Positions 23,977 through 32,815 of a stretch of 64,000 nucleotides of DNA are shown here, one piece after another. The DNA is from Bacillota bacterium (lineage in GTDB: Bacteria; Bacillota; Clostridia; Peptostreptococcales; Anaerovoracaceae). The notes beneath the pieces are model-generated. The model searched no databases and was not told the origin of the DNA. It saw nothing but the letters and a program-made list of their open reading frames with translations. Within the stretch, counting starts at the first letter, position 1; each line of letters opens with the position of its first letter. The stretch lies in NCBI GenBank assembly GCA_017432345.1, contig JAFRJI010000016.1:62001-126000 (forward strand). The letters are read 5' to 3'. A program made the position numbers and the translations under genes.

Positions 23977-25010
23977 ACAATACGTTAGGCGAGAAAAAGA
24001 ACCGGGGATTCAAAACCAAAACGACGATACTGATCGTTTGCTTTATCGTTGTTTTTTTTGGTTCATTCATGCTGGGACGCTATTCCATCATGCCGGATGA
24101 GCTGCTGCGGATCCTTCTCTCAAAAGTTTTCGATATACAGCAGACTTGGCCGGATGCAGCGGAAACGGTCGTCTTCCAGGTTCGGCTTCCGCGTGTCATG
24201 GCGGCAGGCATGGTTGGCGCTGCTCTGGCAGTTGCCGGTGTCTGTTATCAGGGAATGTTTCAGAACCCGATGGTTTCACCGGGCATCTTGGGCGCTTCTT
24301 CGGGCGCCGGATGCGGCGCAGCTTTGGCGATTCTATTGGGGGCTTCCTATTACACGATCTCCTTGGTCGCGTTTATCTTCGGCCTGGGTGCTGTCATGCT
24401 GGCGTATATGATCAGCCGCATGAGCAAGATCAATCCGGTTTTGGCCATGGTGCTGGCGGGCATGCTGATCAGTTCGCTTTTCAGTTCCGGAACGTCTTTT
24501 ATCAAGCTGGTAGCTGATACCGAATCGGCGTTGCCGGCCATCACATATTGGCTCATGGGAAGTCTTGTTTCGATCCAGCCACCGGATGTGCGTTTTGCCG
24601 CCGGTCCGATGCTGGCGGGATTCATTCCATTGATTCTGTTGAGATGGAGAATCAATCTGTTGACCGTCGGCGAAGAAGAGGCTCTGTCCATGGGCGTCGA
24701 TACAACTAAACTGCGGCTTGTCGTTATCGTTTGCGCCACGCTTCTGACCTCCATCAGCGTGTCCATCAGCGGGGTGATCGGATGGGTCGGCTTGGTCATT
24801 CCGCATTTTTGCAGGATGATCTTCGGATATGACTACCGCAGACTGATCCCGGTGAATATGCTCTTTGGTGCCACGTTCCTGATCGTCGTCGACAATGTCG
24901 CCCGTCTGGCTACGACCGCAGAGATCCCGATCGGGATACTGACATCGTTTATCGGTGCGCCGATATTCGTCTATCTCATCATGACAGGAGGTGCGATCCG
25001 TGGAGACTAA
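23973..25010 (+). CDS. FecCD/BtuC-type ABC importer permease
   Basis: A 345-residue membrane protein with about ten hydrophobic segments. Family features are visible: RLPRVMAAGMVGAALAVAGVCYQGMFQNPMVSPGILG in the first third (read in two parts), SSGAGCGAALAI, and ISVSISGVIGWVGLVIPH near the cytoplasmic coupling loop. It forms a homodimeric channel for iron-chelate or cobalamin-type ligands. The ATG overlaps the surface-protein stop, and the end overlaps the ATPase start by 11 bases. Confidence 0.92.
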   Translation: MNNTLGEKKNRGFKTKTTILIVCFIVVFFGSFMLGRYSIMPDELLRILLSKVFDIQQTWPDAAETVVFQVRLPRVMAAGMVGAALAVAGVCYQGMFQNPMVSPGILGASSGAGCGAALAILLGASYYTISLVAFIFGLGAVMLAYMISRMSKINPVLAMVLAGMLISSLFSSGTSFIKLVADTESALPAITYWLMGSLVSIQPPDVRFAAGPMLAGFIPLILLRWRINLLTVGEEEALSMGVDTTKLRLVVIVCATLLTSISVSISGVIGWVGLVIPHFCRMIFGYDYRRLIPVNMLFGATFLIVVDNVARLATTAEIPIGILTSFIGAPIFVYLIMTGGAIRGD

Positions 25011-25815
25011 CAAAAATCTTAATGCGGAGCCTTTGATGAACATTAAAGGGCTGACCTTCTCATATGGAGACGTTGAGGTACTGAAGAATGTTGATTTCAG
25101 AGCGCAGCGCGGACAGCTCGTGGCGTTGATCGGTCCCAACGGGGCAGGCAAAAGCACACTCTTCAAATGCATTTTGAAATTCAATAAAGATTACAAGGGA
25201 ACGATCCTGCTGGAAGGACGTGACATGAAACATATGTCCCGCGCTGAGATCGCCGGAAAGATCGCGTACATTCCTCAGACAACGACACCGGTCTTTAATT
25301 ATCCGGTGATCGATATCGTCCTCATGGGAATGACCGGAGGACTGAAGCCTTTGGAATCGCCTAAGAAAAAGCACATTGAAAAAGCCGAGAAGACGCTTGA
25401 GGATCTGGGGGTTTTGTATTTGAGAGATCGCGGTTTTGCCCGGATTTCCGGCGGGGAACGGCAATTGGTGCTGCTCGCCAGAGCCATGGTGCAGGACGCG
25501 ACGCTGCTTGTGATGGATGAACCGACGGCGAATCTGGATTACGGAAACCAGTTCCGCGTCATGGAGCGGATCAAAGGTCTGGTCAAAGACGGATACACGG
25601 TCATTCTGTCCACGCATAATCCGGAACACGCGCTTCTTTTTGCGGATAAGGCCTTTGTGCTGCAGGACGGGGAGGTCCGCGCGGCAGGTCCTTCGAAAGA
25701 AGTGTTGTCGGAAGAACTGATGGAACAGCTGTATGATGTTAAAGTACATCTTGTAGATACGGTGTTTGACGGACAGGAAGCGAAAGTCTGCGTTCCTGTT
25801 AAATCGACGAGGTAA
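25000..25815 (+). CDS. FecE/BtuD-type ABC importer ATPase
   Basis: A 271-residue ATPase with Walker A GPNGAGKST (about residue 48), the Q-loop IPQTTT, signature ISGGERQLVLLARAM (about 150), Walker B LLVMDEPTANLD (about 168) and the switch His in LSTHNPEHAL. It powers the permease encoded just before. The GTG at 25000 has AGGAGGT at the ideal distance; a later ATG at 25036 is possible. Eleven bases overlap the permease gene. Confidence 0.92.
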   Translation: METNKNLNAEPLMNIKGLTFSYGDVEVLKNVDFRAQRGQLVALIGPNGAGKSTLFKCILKFNKDYKGTILLEGRDMKHMSRAEIAGKIAYIPQTTTPVFNYPVIDIVLMGMTGGLKPLESPKKKHIEKAEKTLEDLGVLYLRDRGFARISGGERQLVLLARAMVQDATLLVMDEPTANLDYGNQFRVMERIKGLVKDGYTVILSTHNPEHALLFADKAFVLQDGEVRAAGPSKEVLSEELMEQLYDVKVHLVDTVFDGQEAKVCVPVKSTR

Positions 25816-25819
25816 GAAA

Positions 25820-28800
25820 GTGAAAACAATTCGAAAGACGATCAGCACGATAGCAGCAGTTATTTTGGGAATCATATTTTCTTTCGCTATGTCGGGCAGC
25901 GCCATGGTATATGCAGGCGTTCACAGTATGGCCGCGGGCGACGCGTGGGATGGATCGGTTGATATCAGTTGGTATACCGAAAGCGCCGAGGACGTGACAG
26001 ATTATTACATCGAGAATGCCGCACAGCTGGCCGGACTGGCGTACATCGTCAACGGGCAGCTTGATGCCAAAGCCTTTCCGGTGCAGTATAAGGAAAATAC
26101 GGAAGGGAAAGGCGACTACGATAAAGCGGTCATAAAAGACTTTACCAATGACAGCTCCGGAAAGAATATCGAATACTATAAGATGAATCTGGAGCACAAA
26201 GGCGCGTACGACATCGACTATGAGAAAATGATCACTGACGCCAAAGCAGACGGAAAGTTGACCGACGGAACGGAAGGAGACGGAGTGACGAATTCCGGTC
26301 TTACGGCCAGCGATTTTTATGTGCAGAAGTACACCCATATCACATCCAGTGGCGGCGGCAGCGGTGTTACGGACACATATTATTACATTGGAAAACAGAA
26401 ATACGATTTTATGGGAAAGACGATCCATTTGACCGCGGACATCGATCTTGGCGCAAGTGCTGATGCAAGCGGTACGATTTCCGGACCGAACTGGACACCG
26501 ATCGGCGGACGTTTCCCGGCGGATGCGTATCTGCTCTACACGGATAGCAGCGGTTTGGAACACCGCATGCAGAATCTGGTCGTGGAATCGTATTTCAACG
26601 GATCCTTTGATGGAGGCTGCCACACCATCGCCAACATTTATTGCGACAGGTGGGCCAGCGATGGTGACTATCTTAAAAACCACGGATCCGGTTTTATCGG
26701 ATTGATTGGAAATCTCTACGATACAAAATATGACGATTCGGATACGGGATACGGCCACGCGGACACGGCGGAAGAGCTGCCGGAGGGCTGGACCCCGACC
26801 GTCAGCAACCTGGCCATGGGAAACGCAACGGATGGGACGTTCAAAGGCTATGTCTGCGGGAACCGCATGGTCGGCGCCATCGTCGGCTGCTTGGGTGACG
26901 TAAAGAATGGCGTCAATATTGATAACTGCGCTAACTATGCTACCGTATACACGACGGACTCCAAGGGCCTTGCCGGTATTGCCGGCGGTAGCAGCGGCAA
27001 GGGAAATATCCGGAATTGTTATAACGCCGGAACGATCAAAACGGTTTATCCGTCATCACCGGCCGGCGGGATCATCGGATCCAACGATGGAACCAATGTT
27101 TACAATTGCTACAACATAGGAAAGATCATCAATACGGAAGACGATGAATATAGTGAGGGGATCGGAAGCCATTACGGGGGCGTTTATGTCGTTGACAATT
27201 GCTACTCTTTGGCGGGGACGTTCCAACATACCACCAGCGCCAGCGCGAGTGAACCATGTGACGGATACTACCGCGGAAGCGGGGCAGGGAGAATCATTGT
27301 GAACATCTTCGTTCGGCAGGCGGAGGATCATGAAGGACAGAGCGGAATGCGCTCCGATGCGTTCCTGAATGAGATCAACGCCAATGCCGGAAATATTTTT
27401 GTCAAGGATACCGCGAATATCAATCAGGGGTATCCAATTCTGTTCTGGCAGGCAGGGAACAGTGGAACGGGCACGGTTCAAGTAGAGGCTGTGGAGAAAG
27501 GTTCTGTGAAAGCGACGACTCCAAATGGGGAAACGATCACAGCCGGGCAATCTGTGACGGTATCGGTTGGGACCGTCCTTTCGTTGACCAATGAAGCCAC
27601 ATCGCCGAACGTGTTGGAATACTACACAGCGAACGGCCAAGCATTGCGTGCGGATTATTACACCGTGACCGACAATGGCCGGACGATCACCATTGGTGGT
27701 GCGTTCATCACACTTTCCAGCGGGACGATCCACTTCGATAAAAAGACGGACATTTACCAGATGGGGATATCCAAAAGCGGCAATGCCGTGATCGGAGAAG
27801 GAGCAGAAACAAGAACGGTAGCGGTCCAGGATTACACGGTTCGTGACGGTGACACGATATATCAAAATGATGTACTCACTGCAAAAGCCGTCCTCAAGAA
27901 GGGCGCAGAACTGAAAAACAAGAACAATGCATACAGCGGAAAGTTCAAATACACGTTTGGATATTCGACCGGAGACACAGATAGTGTCTATGACGGTGTC
28001 CATATCGTGAAGAGGAATGTTGACGCCGGTTCGGTTACGGTGACGGCAGAGCCGTTGACAAACGGAAAGAGCTGGTCTGATCTGGCCGATACCAGTTGGT
28101 GTGAAAAGGGTGATATCCACGGAACGTATACGATCAAGACACCGGAGCAGCTGGCCGGGCTGGCGGTACTTGTCGGTGAAGGATATTCATTCGAAGGGGC
28201 AACTGTAAAACTGGGTAATGACATTTCACTGGCAAACACCGATGGAACCGAGGGTATCCGCTATTGGAAACCAATAGGACAGTCTGCAAAGAAATTCAGG
28301 GGAACGTTCAACGGAAACGGGAAAGCGATCCGTGGTTTGATGGTTGAATCAACGAGTGGGGCCGGCGGTCTCTTCGGGTATTGTGAGAAGGCGACGATCA
28401 AAAACCTGAGTGTTTACGGACGCGTGCAGGCACCAGGCAACGCAGCCGGAATCGCAGCCGTCATAAATGGCGGAATCATTGACAATTGCAAAAACTATGC
28501 GGTGGTATCCGCCATTGATAAAGAAAAGGCGGGTGGAATCTGTGCTGAGATCTCCGATGGCGCATGTATCAGAGGATGCAGGAACAAAGCGGCAATATCG
28601 GGGGGCAGCAAGGTCGGCGGGATCGTCGGCAGCGCACTGGATACGGCCGGCAGCATCAGCAAGTGCGCCAACTATGGCAAGATCAAGGGAACAAGCAACG
28701 GGGTGACGACATATGCCGGAGGTATTGTCGGACAGCTTGGTTGTACGCTTGAAAAGTGCGGCAATTACGGAGCCGTCACTTCCGCGACCTGCAATGCGGG

Positions 28801-31237
28801 CGGTATTACAGGGTACACTTATGCGAATGAAAAGGCCGAAAAGAGCACCAAGGGGTACTCCAGCATTAGGGATTCCCTGAATCAGGCAACTGTCAAGAGC
28901 ATGAATTCCAATGCGAATACAGCGGTCGGCGGCCTGATTGGATATGCGAAATACATTGCGATGGACAATTGCTACAGCACGGGTACCGTGAAGGGGGAAA
29001 CCTATACCGGCAAACTCGTAGGGCGGTTCTATAAAAGTATCTACAACAACATCGATAAGAGCTACTGCATTTCCGGCGGGAAGTGTGTTGCGCTGGATGG
29101 AACCGGAAAAGACGCCAACACCGATGCATCGACGAAGAGCTACGTTAAAGTGACCAAGTCCAGTGCGAAAAAGATGAAAGCAAAAGCCTTTGCAAAGCAG
29201 CTGAACAAAGCGAGCAAAGGAACGTTCAAGTATGTAAAGAAGAACTATCCGCAGCTGAGTTGGGTGGTCTCCCTGAAAGAATTAAAGGTCACATTCATCG
29301 GCGACTATCGGGGAACTGTGAGAACGTATTACGGCGGATCGGTCGAGCTGCCGAAAGCGCCGAAGGGATTCACGTATCGCTTCAACAAGAAAACAGCTTC
29401 CGGTCCGGTCTGGAAGGGAACGGACATCAAATCAAACGTAAAGGTCTATGTAACAAAGAAAAAGATCGCCACGTTCAATGTGCGCTTCAAGGCGGATGGG
29501 AAGGAAGTCTACACGATGGCATTCAAGCCGTCTGCGAAGTATTTGACGCAGGCCCCGCCGGAAGCAGAATCGTTGGATGGGGTCCACCGGGACGGCTGTG
29601 TGGCGCAGTGGTCTGAAAGCGACATGACGGACAGCGATGGTTTAAGCTATTGGGACAGCAGCCGTCAGACTGCTCTCGGCAAAGCTGACATCATCGTAAA
29701 TGCTGTTTACACGCAGGATACGCTGGAATTCACCAGGCAGATAACCGGAGATACCGTCCGGTTTACGGCAGACATCGACAGCGCCTATATAGAGCAGCAC
29801 GGATCCCATGTGTTCCTCGCGCCACAGGCAAAGGGAACCGTTACGATCAAAAGCGGCGCAGAGGTTACATTGGATGGTCAGAACGGACCGTTCAAGAACG
29901 TTCGCATTATCGTAGAACAAGGTGCGAAGCTGACGCTGCAGAATATGGATATTACATCGGACCCTGCCAGAATGGCGGGAACAGATAATGCGTATGCCAC
30001 ACTGGAAGTGGCCGGCGGAAGTGACCGCTCCAGCGCGACGGTCGTGCGGTTCAGCGGCAGAAATAATATTGCCAGCAGCAACGACGGCAGCAACGGATCG
30101 GATAATAGCAATTTCTATCCGGCAGCGGCATTGACCGGATACGTGATTTTTGATCAGGCGGAGAAAGAAACAGACTCGATCCATATGCGTTCCGAAAACG
30201 GAAGCCCGGTCATCCATCTGAAAGACAAGTCGACTCTCGAAGTGGCCGGCGGCGTCGTGGCTTTGTACAAATTTGAGAAACTCGGCTATCCGGGAGGTAT
30301 GATCTACGGTACCGCGTTCGATTATGCGACTCGCAAGGGAACGAACACAAACGGTAAAGCCGATTTGACCGTCAGCGGTGGTACCCTGGTTTCCGTATCG
30401 GAATCCAATCACATGTTTGCCGCGTGTGTCCGCAAATATACGCAGACAGGCGGGCAGACCATATTCATCGCGACGGAAACAATGTCTGCAAACGGAGTAA
30501 ACGGGACAGGACAGTCCAATGGCGCTGAATACGCGCTGTATGCAGATCAGATGGAGGTCAGGGGAGGAAGCCTTTATGCCGGCGCCCGCACGCACCAGAA
30601 TAATACCAAGGATCCGATTTGGTATTACACCAATGCGAATGCCATCAACACGGCAGGTGATGTCGATCACTCAGGCAACGGCTTCAAGGAAACGCATTTC
30701 CTCTATGTCATCGATACTGCCGATTGGGGTGGAACGACCATGACGGTCGCAGTGGATGGGACGGCAGTCTATACCGGCAAAGGCAATTTGGCTGCCTATA
30801 CTGTCGGAGATGCGGATCAGATCCTCATCGACAGCAGTCAGGCGGATCGCTACATCTACCTGTGGCTTCAGAAAGGGACAAATCACAGCATTTCCGTCGA
30901 TGGGGCGGAAATCGCCAGCGGTGTGAACGAAAACACTCTGGAAAATGTTAAGATTGCAGTCACAGCTGCCGGGAAAGTGCTTTCCGTGAAGCTTCTGGAC
31001 AACTCGTTTGCAATTAAGTCCGCCGGACAGTCGACCGATTACGTAGTCGCAGCAGATCTCTACAGCAGCGATGGTCAGCTTCTGGAGACCGTCACCAAAG
31101 AAGGTGCTGTCACCGATGCGTCAGATGTGATGGAGATCGAGACAGAAAAGCTGAATGCCGCGGCGTATGTGAAAATCAGGATCTACGAAAAAGAAACGGA
31201 AATACCGCTCATGGATACAGCAGAATTTGTTTTGTAA
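25820..31237 (+). CDS. giant GLUG-repeat surface protein
   Basis: An 1,805-residue exported protein. Signal peptide about residues 1-35. Two copies of a module (first near residue 51, second near 757) read Trp-x-Tyr/Cys...QLAGLA...DI(D/S)L...W(T/K)PIG...F.G.F.G, each followed by GLUG repeats of the form GGI-x-G...(I/V)-x2-C-x-N; at least nine such repeats are seen. A Lys-rich beta region (about 1110-1270) and a beta-helix-like part with Gly-rich turns (about 1350-1650) follow, then a final beta domain. No LPXTG. GTG at 25820 follows GAGG. The gene begins five bases after the importer ATPase, so it belongs to the same transcript. Binding of a ligand or attachment to a surface is inferred. Confidence 0.8.
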   Translation: MKTIRKTISTIAAVILGIIFSFAMSGSAMVYAGVHSMAAGDAWDGSVDISWYTESAEDVTDYYIENAAQLAGLAYIVNGQLDAKAFPVQYKENTEGKGDYDKAVIKDFTNDSSGKNIEYYKMNLEHKGAYDIDYEKMITDAKADGKLTDGTEGDGVTNSGLTASDFYVQKYTHITSSGGGSGVTDTYYYIGKQKYDFMGKTIHLTADIDLGASADASGTISGPNWTPIGGRFPADAYLLYTDSSGLEHRMQNLVVESYFNGSFDGGCHTIANIYCDRWASDGDYLKNHGSGFIGLIGNLYDTKYDDSDTGYGHADTAEELPEGWTPTVSNLAMGNATDGTFKGYVCGNRMVGAIVGCLGDVKNGVNIDNCANYATVYTTDSKGLAGIAGGSSGKGNIRNCYNAGTIKTVYPSSPAGGIIGSNDGTNVYNCYNIGKIINTEDDEYSEGIGSHYGGVYVVDNCYSLAGTFQHTTSASASEPCDGYYRGSGAGRIIVNIFVRQAEDHEGQSGMRSDAFLNEINANAGNIFVKDTANINQGYPILFWQAGNSGTGTVQVEAVEKGSVKATTPNGETITAGQSVTVSVGTVLSLTNEATSPNVLEYYTANGQALRADYYTVTDNGRTITIGGAFITLSSGTIHFDKKTDIYQMGISKSGNAVIGEGAETRTVAVQDYTVRDGDTIYQNDVLTAKAVLKKGAELKNKNNAYSGKFKYTFGYSTGDTDSVYDGVHIVKRNVDAGSVTVTAEPLTNGKSWSDLADTSWCEKGDIHGTYTIKTPEQLAGLAVLVGEGYSFEGATVKLGNDISLANTDGTEGIRYWKPIGQSAKKFRGTFNGNGKAIRGLMVESTSGAGGLFGYCEKATIKNLSVYGRVQAPGNAAGIAAVINGGIIDNCKNYAVVSAIDKEKAGGICAEISDGACIRGCRNKAAISGGSKVGGIVGSALDTAGSISKCANYGKIKGTSNGVTTYAGGIVGQLGCTLEKCGNYGAVTSATCNAGGITGYTYANEKAEKSTKGYSSIRDSLNQATVKSMNSNANTAVGGLIGYAKYIAMDNCYSTGTVKGETYTGKLVGRFYKSIYNNIDKSYCISGGKCVALDGTGKDANTDASTKSYVKVTKSSAKKMKAKAFAKQLNKASKGTFKYVKKNYPQLSWVVSLKELKVTFIGDYRGTVRTYYGGSVELPKAPKGFTYRFNKKTASGPVWKGTDIKSNVKVYVTKKKIATFNVRFKADGKEVYTMAFKPSAKYLTQAPPEAESLDGVHRDGCVAQWSESDMTDSDGLSYWDSSRQTALGKADIIVNAVYTQDTLEFTRQITGDTVRFTADIDSAYIEQHGSHVFLAPQAKGTVTIKSGAEVTLDGQNGPFKNVRIIVEQGAKLTLQNMDITSDPARMAGTDNAYATLEVAGGSDRSSATVVRFSGRNNIASSNDGSNGSDNSNFYPAAALTGYVIFDQAEKETDSIHMRSENGSPVIHLKDKSTLEVAGGVVALYKFEKLGYPGGMIYGTAFDYATRKGTNTNGKADLTVSGGTLVSVSESNHMFAACVRKYTQTGGQTIFIATETMSANGVNGTGQSNGAEYALYADQMEVRGGSLYAGARTHQNNTKDPIWYYTNANAINTAGDVDHSGNGFKETHFLYVIDTADWGGTTMTVAVDGTAVYTGKGNLAAYTVGDADQILIDSSQADRYIYLWLQKGTNHSISVDGAEIASGVNENTLENVKIAVTAAGKVLSVKLLDNSFAIKSAGQSTDYVVAADLYSSDGQLLETVTKEGAVTDASDVMEIETEKLNAAAYVKIRIYEKETEIPLMDTAEFVL

Positions 31238-31252
31238 CAGAAGTTATCGATA

Positions 31253-31293
31253 AAAGTTGTCGTGGCCATAAAAAGTTGGCACGACAACTTTTT
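31253..31293 (+). terminator. terminator of the importer operon
   Basis: AAAGTTGTCGTG (31253-31264) pairs perfectly with CACGACAACTTT (31280-31291) around a 15-base loop; a short T-run follows. The 3' arm also contains GTTGGCACGACAAC (31275-31288), which fits the operator pattern of this region. Confidence 0.8.
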
Positions 31294-31305
31294 ATAATGC
31301 TTTGA

Positions 31306-31347
31306 TTCGCTTAAGCAACCGATTTTTGAGATGCCGGAGCCTATAAT
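31306..31347 (+). promoter_or_regulatory. promoter with imperfect operator (site 4)
   Basis: TTCGCTTAAGCAAC (31306-31319) has an intact right half (CAAC) and a degenerate left half; its centre is a GCTTAAGC palindrome at 31312.5. That is exactly 29.5 bases before the first base of TATAAT at 31342-31347, as at the other sites. Predicted start is 31354. Confidence 0.5.
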
Positions 31348-31406
31348 GTACACATATTTTGATTGTTATAGTTGAACATTTTATTATTGTGAGGAAAGGA
31401 AAGAAT

Positions 31407-32675
31407 ATGAGTACAGTAAAGAAAAAAGTGTTGTCATATGTATTGTCCTTTGTGATGGCATTTACAGTATTCGGCGTATTCGGCGTAAGCGCTGTAAATG
31501 CGGACGTTGAAGAAGGCGGATACTTTGTCACGATGAGCTATACGGATGACAACGGCGCAACATTTACCGATCCAAAGACGATCAAGGAATACACGAAAGC
31601 GGAATTTGAAGCGCTTGCGGACATCGGCAGCGAAGAAGCTCCTGCAATCTATATGTGGGCCAAAGACGCAACGACCCTTAATCCATATAAGGTCACAAAA
31701 GGCGTTTCTTATGATGCCATCCTGAATGATCTTGGATATGGGGATGCTGCCGGACTCGTTGGCGTATACGACTGGGCAGAGTTGAAGGGTACTCCGGGGC
31801 TCTCCAGATACAACAAGAATGGCTTTGAACTGATCAACTATATTAAAAAGGCGATCATCGGCAAGTCTTTCTATGATGTAGTGTATAACGGCGAAGCGTT
31901 GCAGTACGGCGAAGGAACAGAGGTTTCTCCTGTTATCGCATTGGAATACAAGGAACTGGCAAGCAAGAAGAGCTTGAAGGATTTCCCGAATGCGACGATT
32001 GCTGAGATTCCGGATGATGCGTGGGCAGTTGGAGGTAATTCCTCAACCGAAACGAAGTTCGATGCGAGATCCTTCGTTGGAATGGAGACTCCAGAAGAAA
32101 CCGGTGGGTTCAGATCCTGTTCGGGAACCAGAAACGGGCTCGATCTTGTTAAGGCATATGATACGACCATTGAAGTTAACGGCGAGACCGTTTATTTCGA
32201 AAAGAATGCAGAATCTGTTGAACTGCCGGCTGTATTTGCTGACAAGGACATCACCGGCTGGAGCTATATCAAGAAAGTGGATGGTAAGGATACCGTTGTA
32301 GACCTCGGGCTGACACCGTCCGGAGCAGATCTTGTAGCGGCAGGTGATGCCACTCTCTTCCCGACTCCAAAGACGATCGATGACGTAGCCATCGTTCCTT
32401 CCGTAGGGCTCGACAAAGCAGTTGTTGCAAAGAAATCCGTCACTCTGAAGTATTTTGTTGACGGCGACGCCGCCGGTGTGGAAATCGCATATCAGGTCAA
32501 GGGAAAGAGCGCCTGGAAAACAGTTAATGCGACCAGCCTGACATCAAAAAAGATCACGAAGCTTCAGAAAGGCAAAAAGTACAACCTCAAAGCCAGAGCT
32601 TACTACTACACTCCGAAGCAGGCCAAGGCTTACGGCGAATGGAGCGGAATCATCACAACAAAGAAAGTCAAATAA
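31407..32675 (+). CDS. exported protein with molybdopterin-binding-like and FN3-like domains
   Basis: A 422-residue secreted protein of unknown function. Signal peptide about residues 1-33 (cleavage near VNA-DV). The N-terminal beta domain (about 40-230) has TKGVSYDAILNDLGYGD, similar in pattern to the surface protein at 22513 and the C-terminal part of the phosphoesterase at 39507. A fibronectin III-like domain rich in Lys and Tyr closes the protein (about 330-420). No anchor. GAGGAAAGG precedes the ATG at 31407; the longer frame starts upstream of the ribosome site. It is transcribed alone, between site-4 promoter and its own terminator. Confidence 0.7.
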   Translation: MSTVKKKVLSYVLSFVMAFTVFGVFGVSAVNADVEEGGYFVTMSYTDDNGATFTDPKTIKEYTKAEFEALADIGSEEAPAIYMWAKDATTLNPYKVTKGVSYDAILNDLGYGDAAGLVGVYDWAELKGTPGLSRYNKNGFELINYIKKAIIGKSFYDVVYNGEALQYGEGTEVSPVIALEYKELASKKSLKDFPNATIAEIPDDAWAVGGNSSTETKFDARSFVGMETPEETGGFRSCSGTRNGLDLVKAYDTTIEVNGETVYFEKNAESVELPAVFADKDITGWSYIKKVDGKDTVVDLGLTPSGADLVAAGDATLFPTPKTIDDVAIVPSVGLDKAVVAKKSVTLKYFVDGDAAGVEIAYQVKGKSAWKTVNATSLTSKKITKLQKGKKYNLKARAYYYTPKQAKAYGEWSGIITTKKVK

Positions 32676-32709
32676 AAGCAACTTAAGAACTTAAAAAATC
32701 AATAGGGAA

Positions 32710-32737
32710 GGGCGGATCTTCGATGATCCGCTCTTTT
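32710..32737 (+). terminator. terminator after the 31407 gene
   Basis: GGGCGGATC (32710-32718) pairs with GATCCGCTC (32725-32733), one G-T pair, around TTCGAT; TTTT follows. Confidence 0.85.
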
Positions 32738-32747
32738 CGTATAAATT

Positions 32748-32789
32748 GTTGTTTTGCCAACAAATGAGAAGAAAGCCTTTTGTTATCAT
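32748..32789 (+). promoter_or_regulatory. promoter with operator site 5, upstream of the exbB-like gene
   Basis: GTTGTTTTGCCAAC (32748-32761) is a full match to the repeated operator. Its centre (32754.5) lies 29.5 bases before the first base of TATCAT (32784-32789). The -35 position reads CAAATG. Predicted start is 32796, 20 bases before the ATG. Confidence 0.7.
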
Positions 32790-32815
32790 ATACATACAGA
32801 AAGGAAAAACGATTT

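Noticed and set aside
25820..31237. Sortase anchoring of the surface proteins
   Set aside because: No LPXTG-like motif with hydrophobic tail is present at the C-termini of the proteins at 22513, 25820 or 31407.
31276..31298. TTGGCA and TATAAT after the giant surface protein as a promoter
   Set aside because: The spacer is 11 bases, too short; these bases belong to the terminator stem and tail. The TATAAT at 31342 is better placed.
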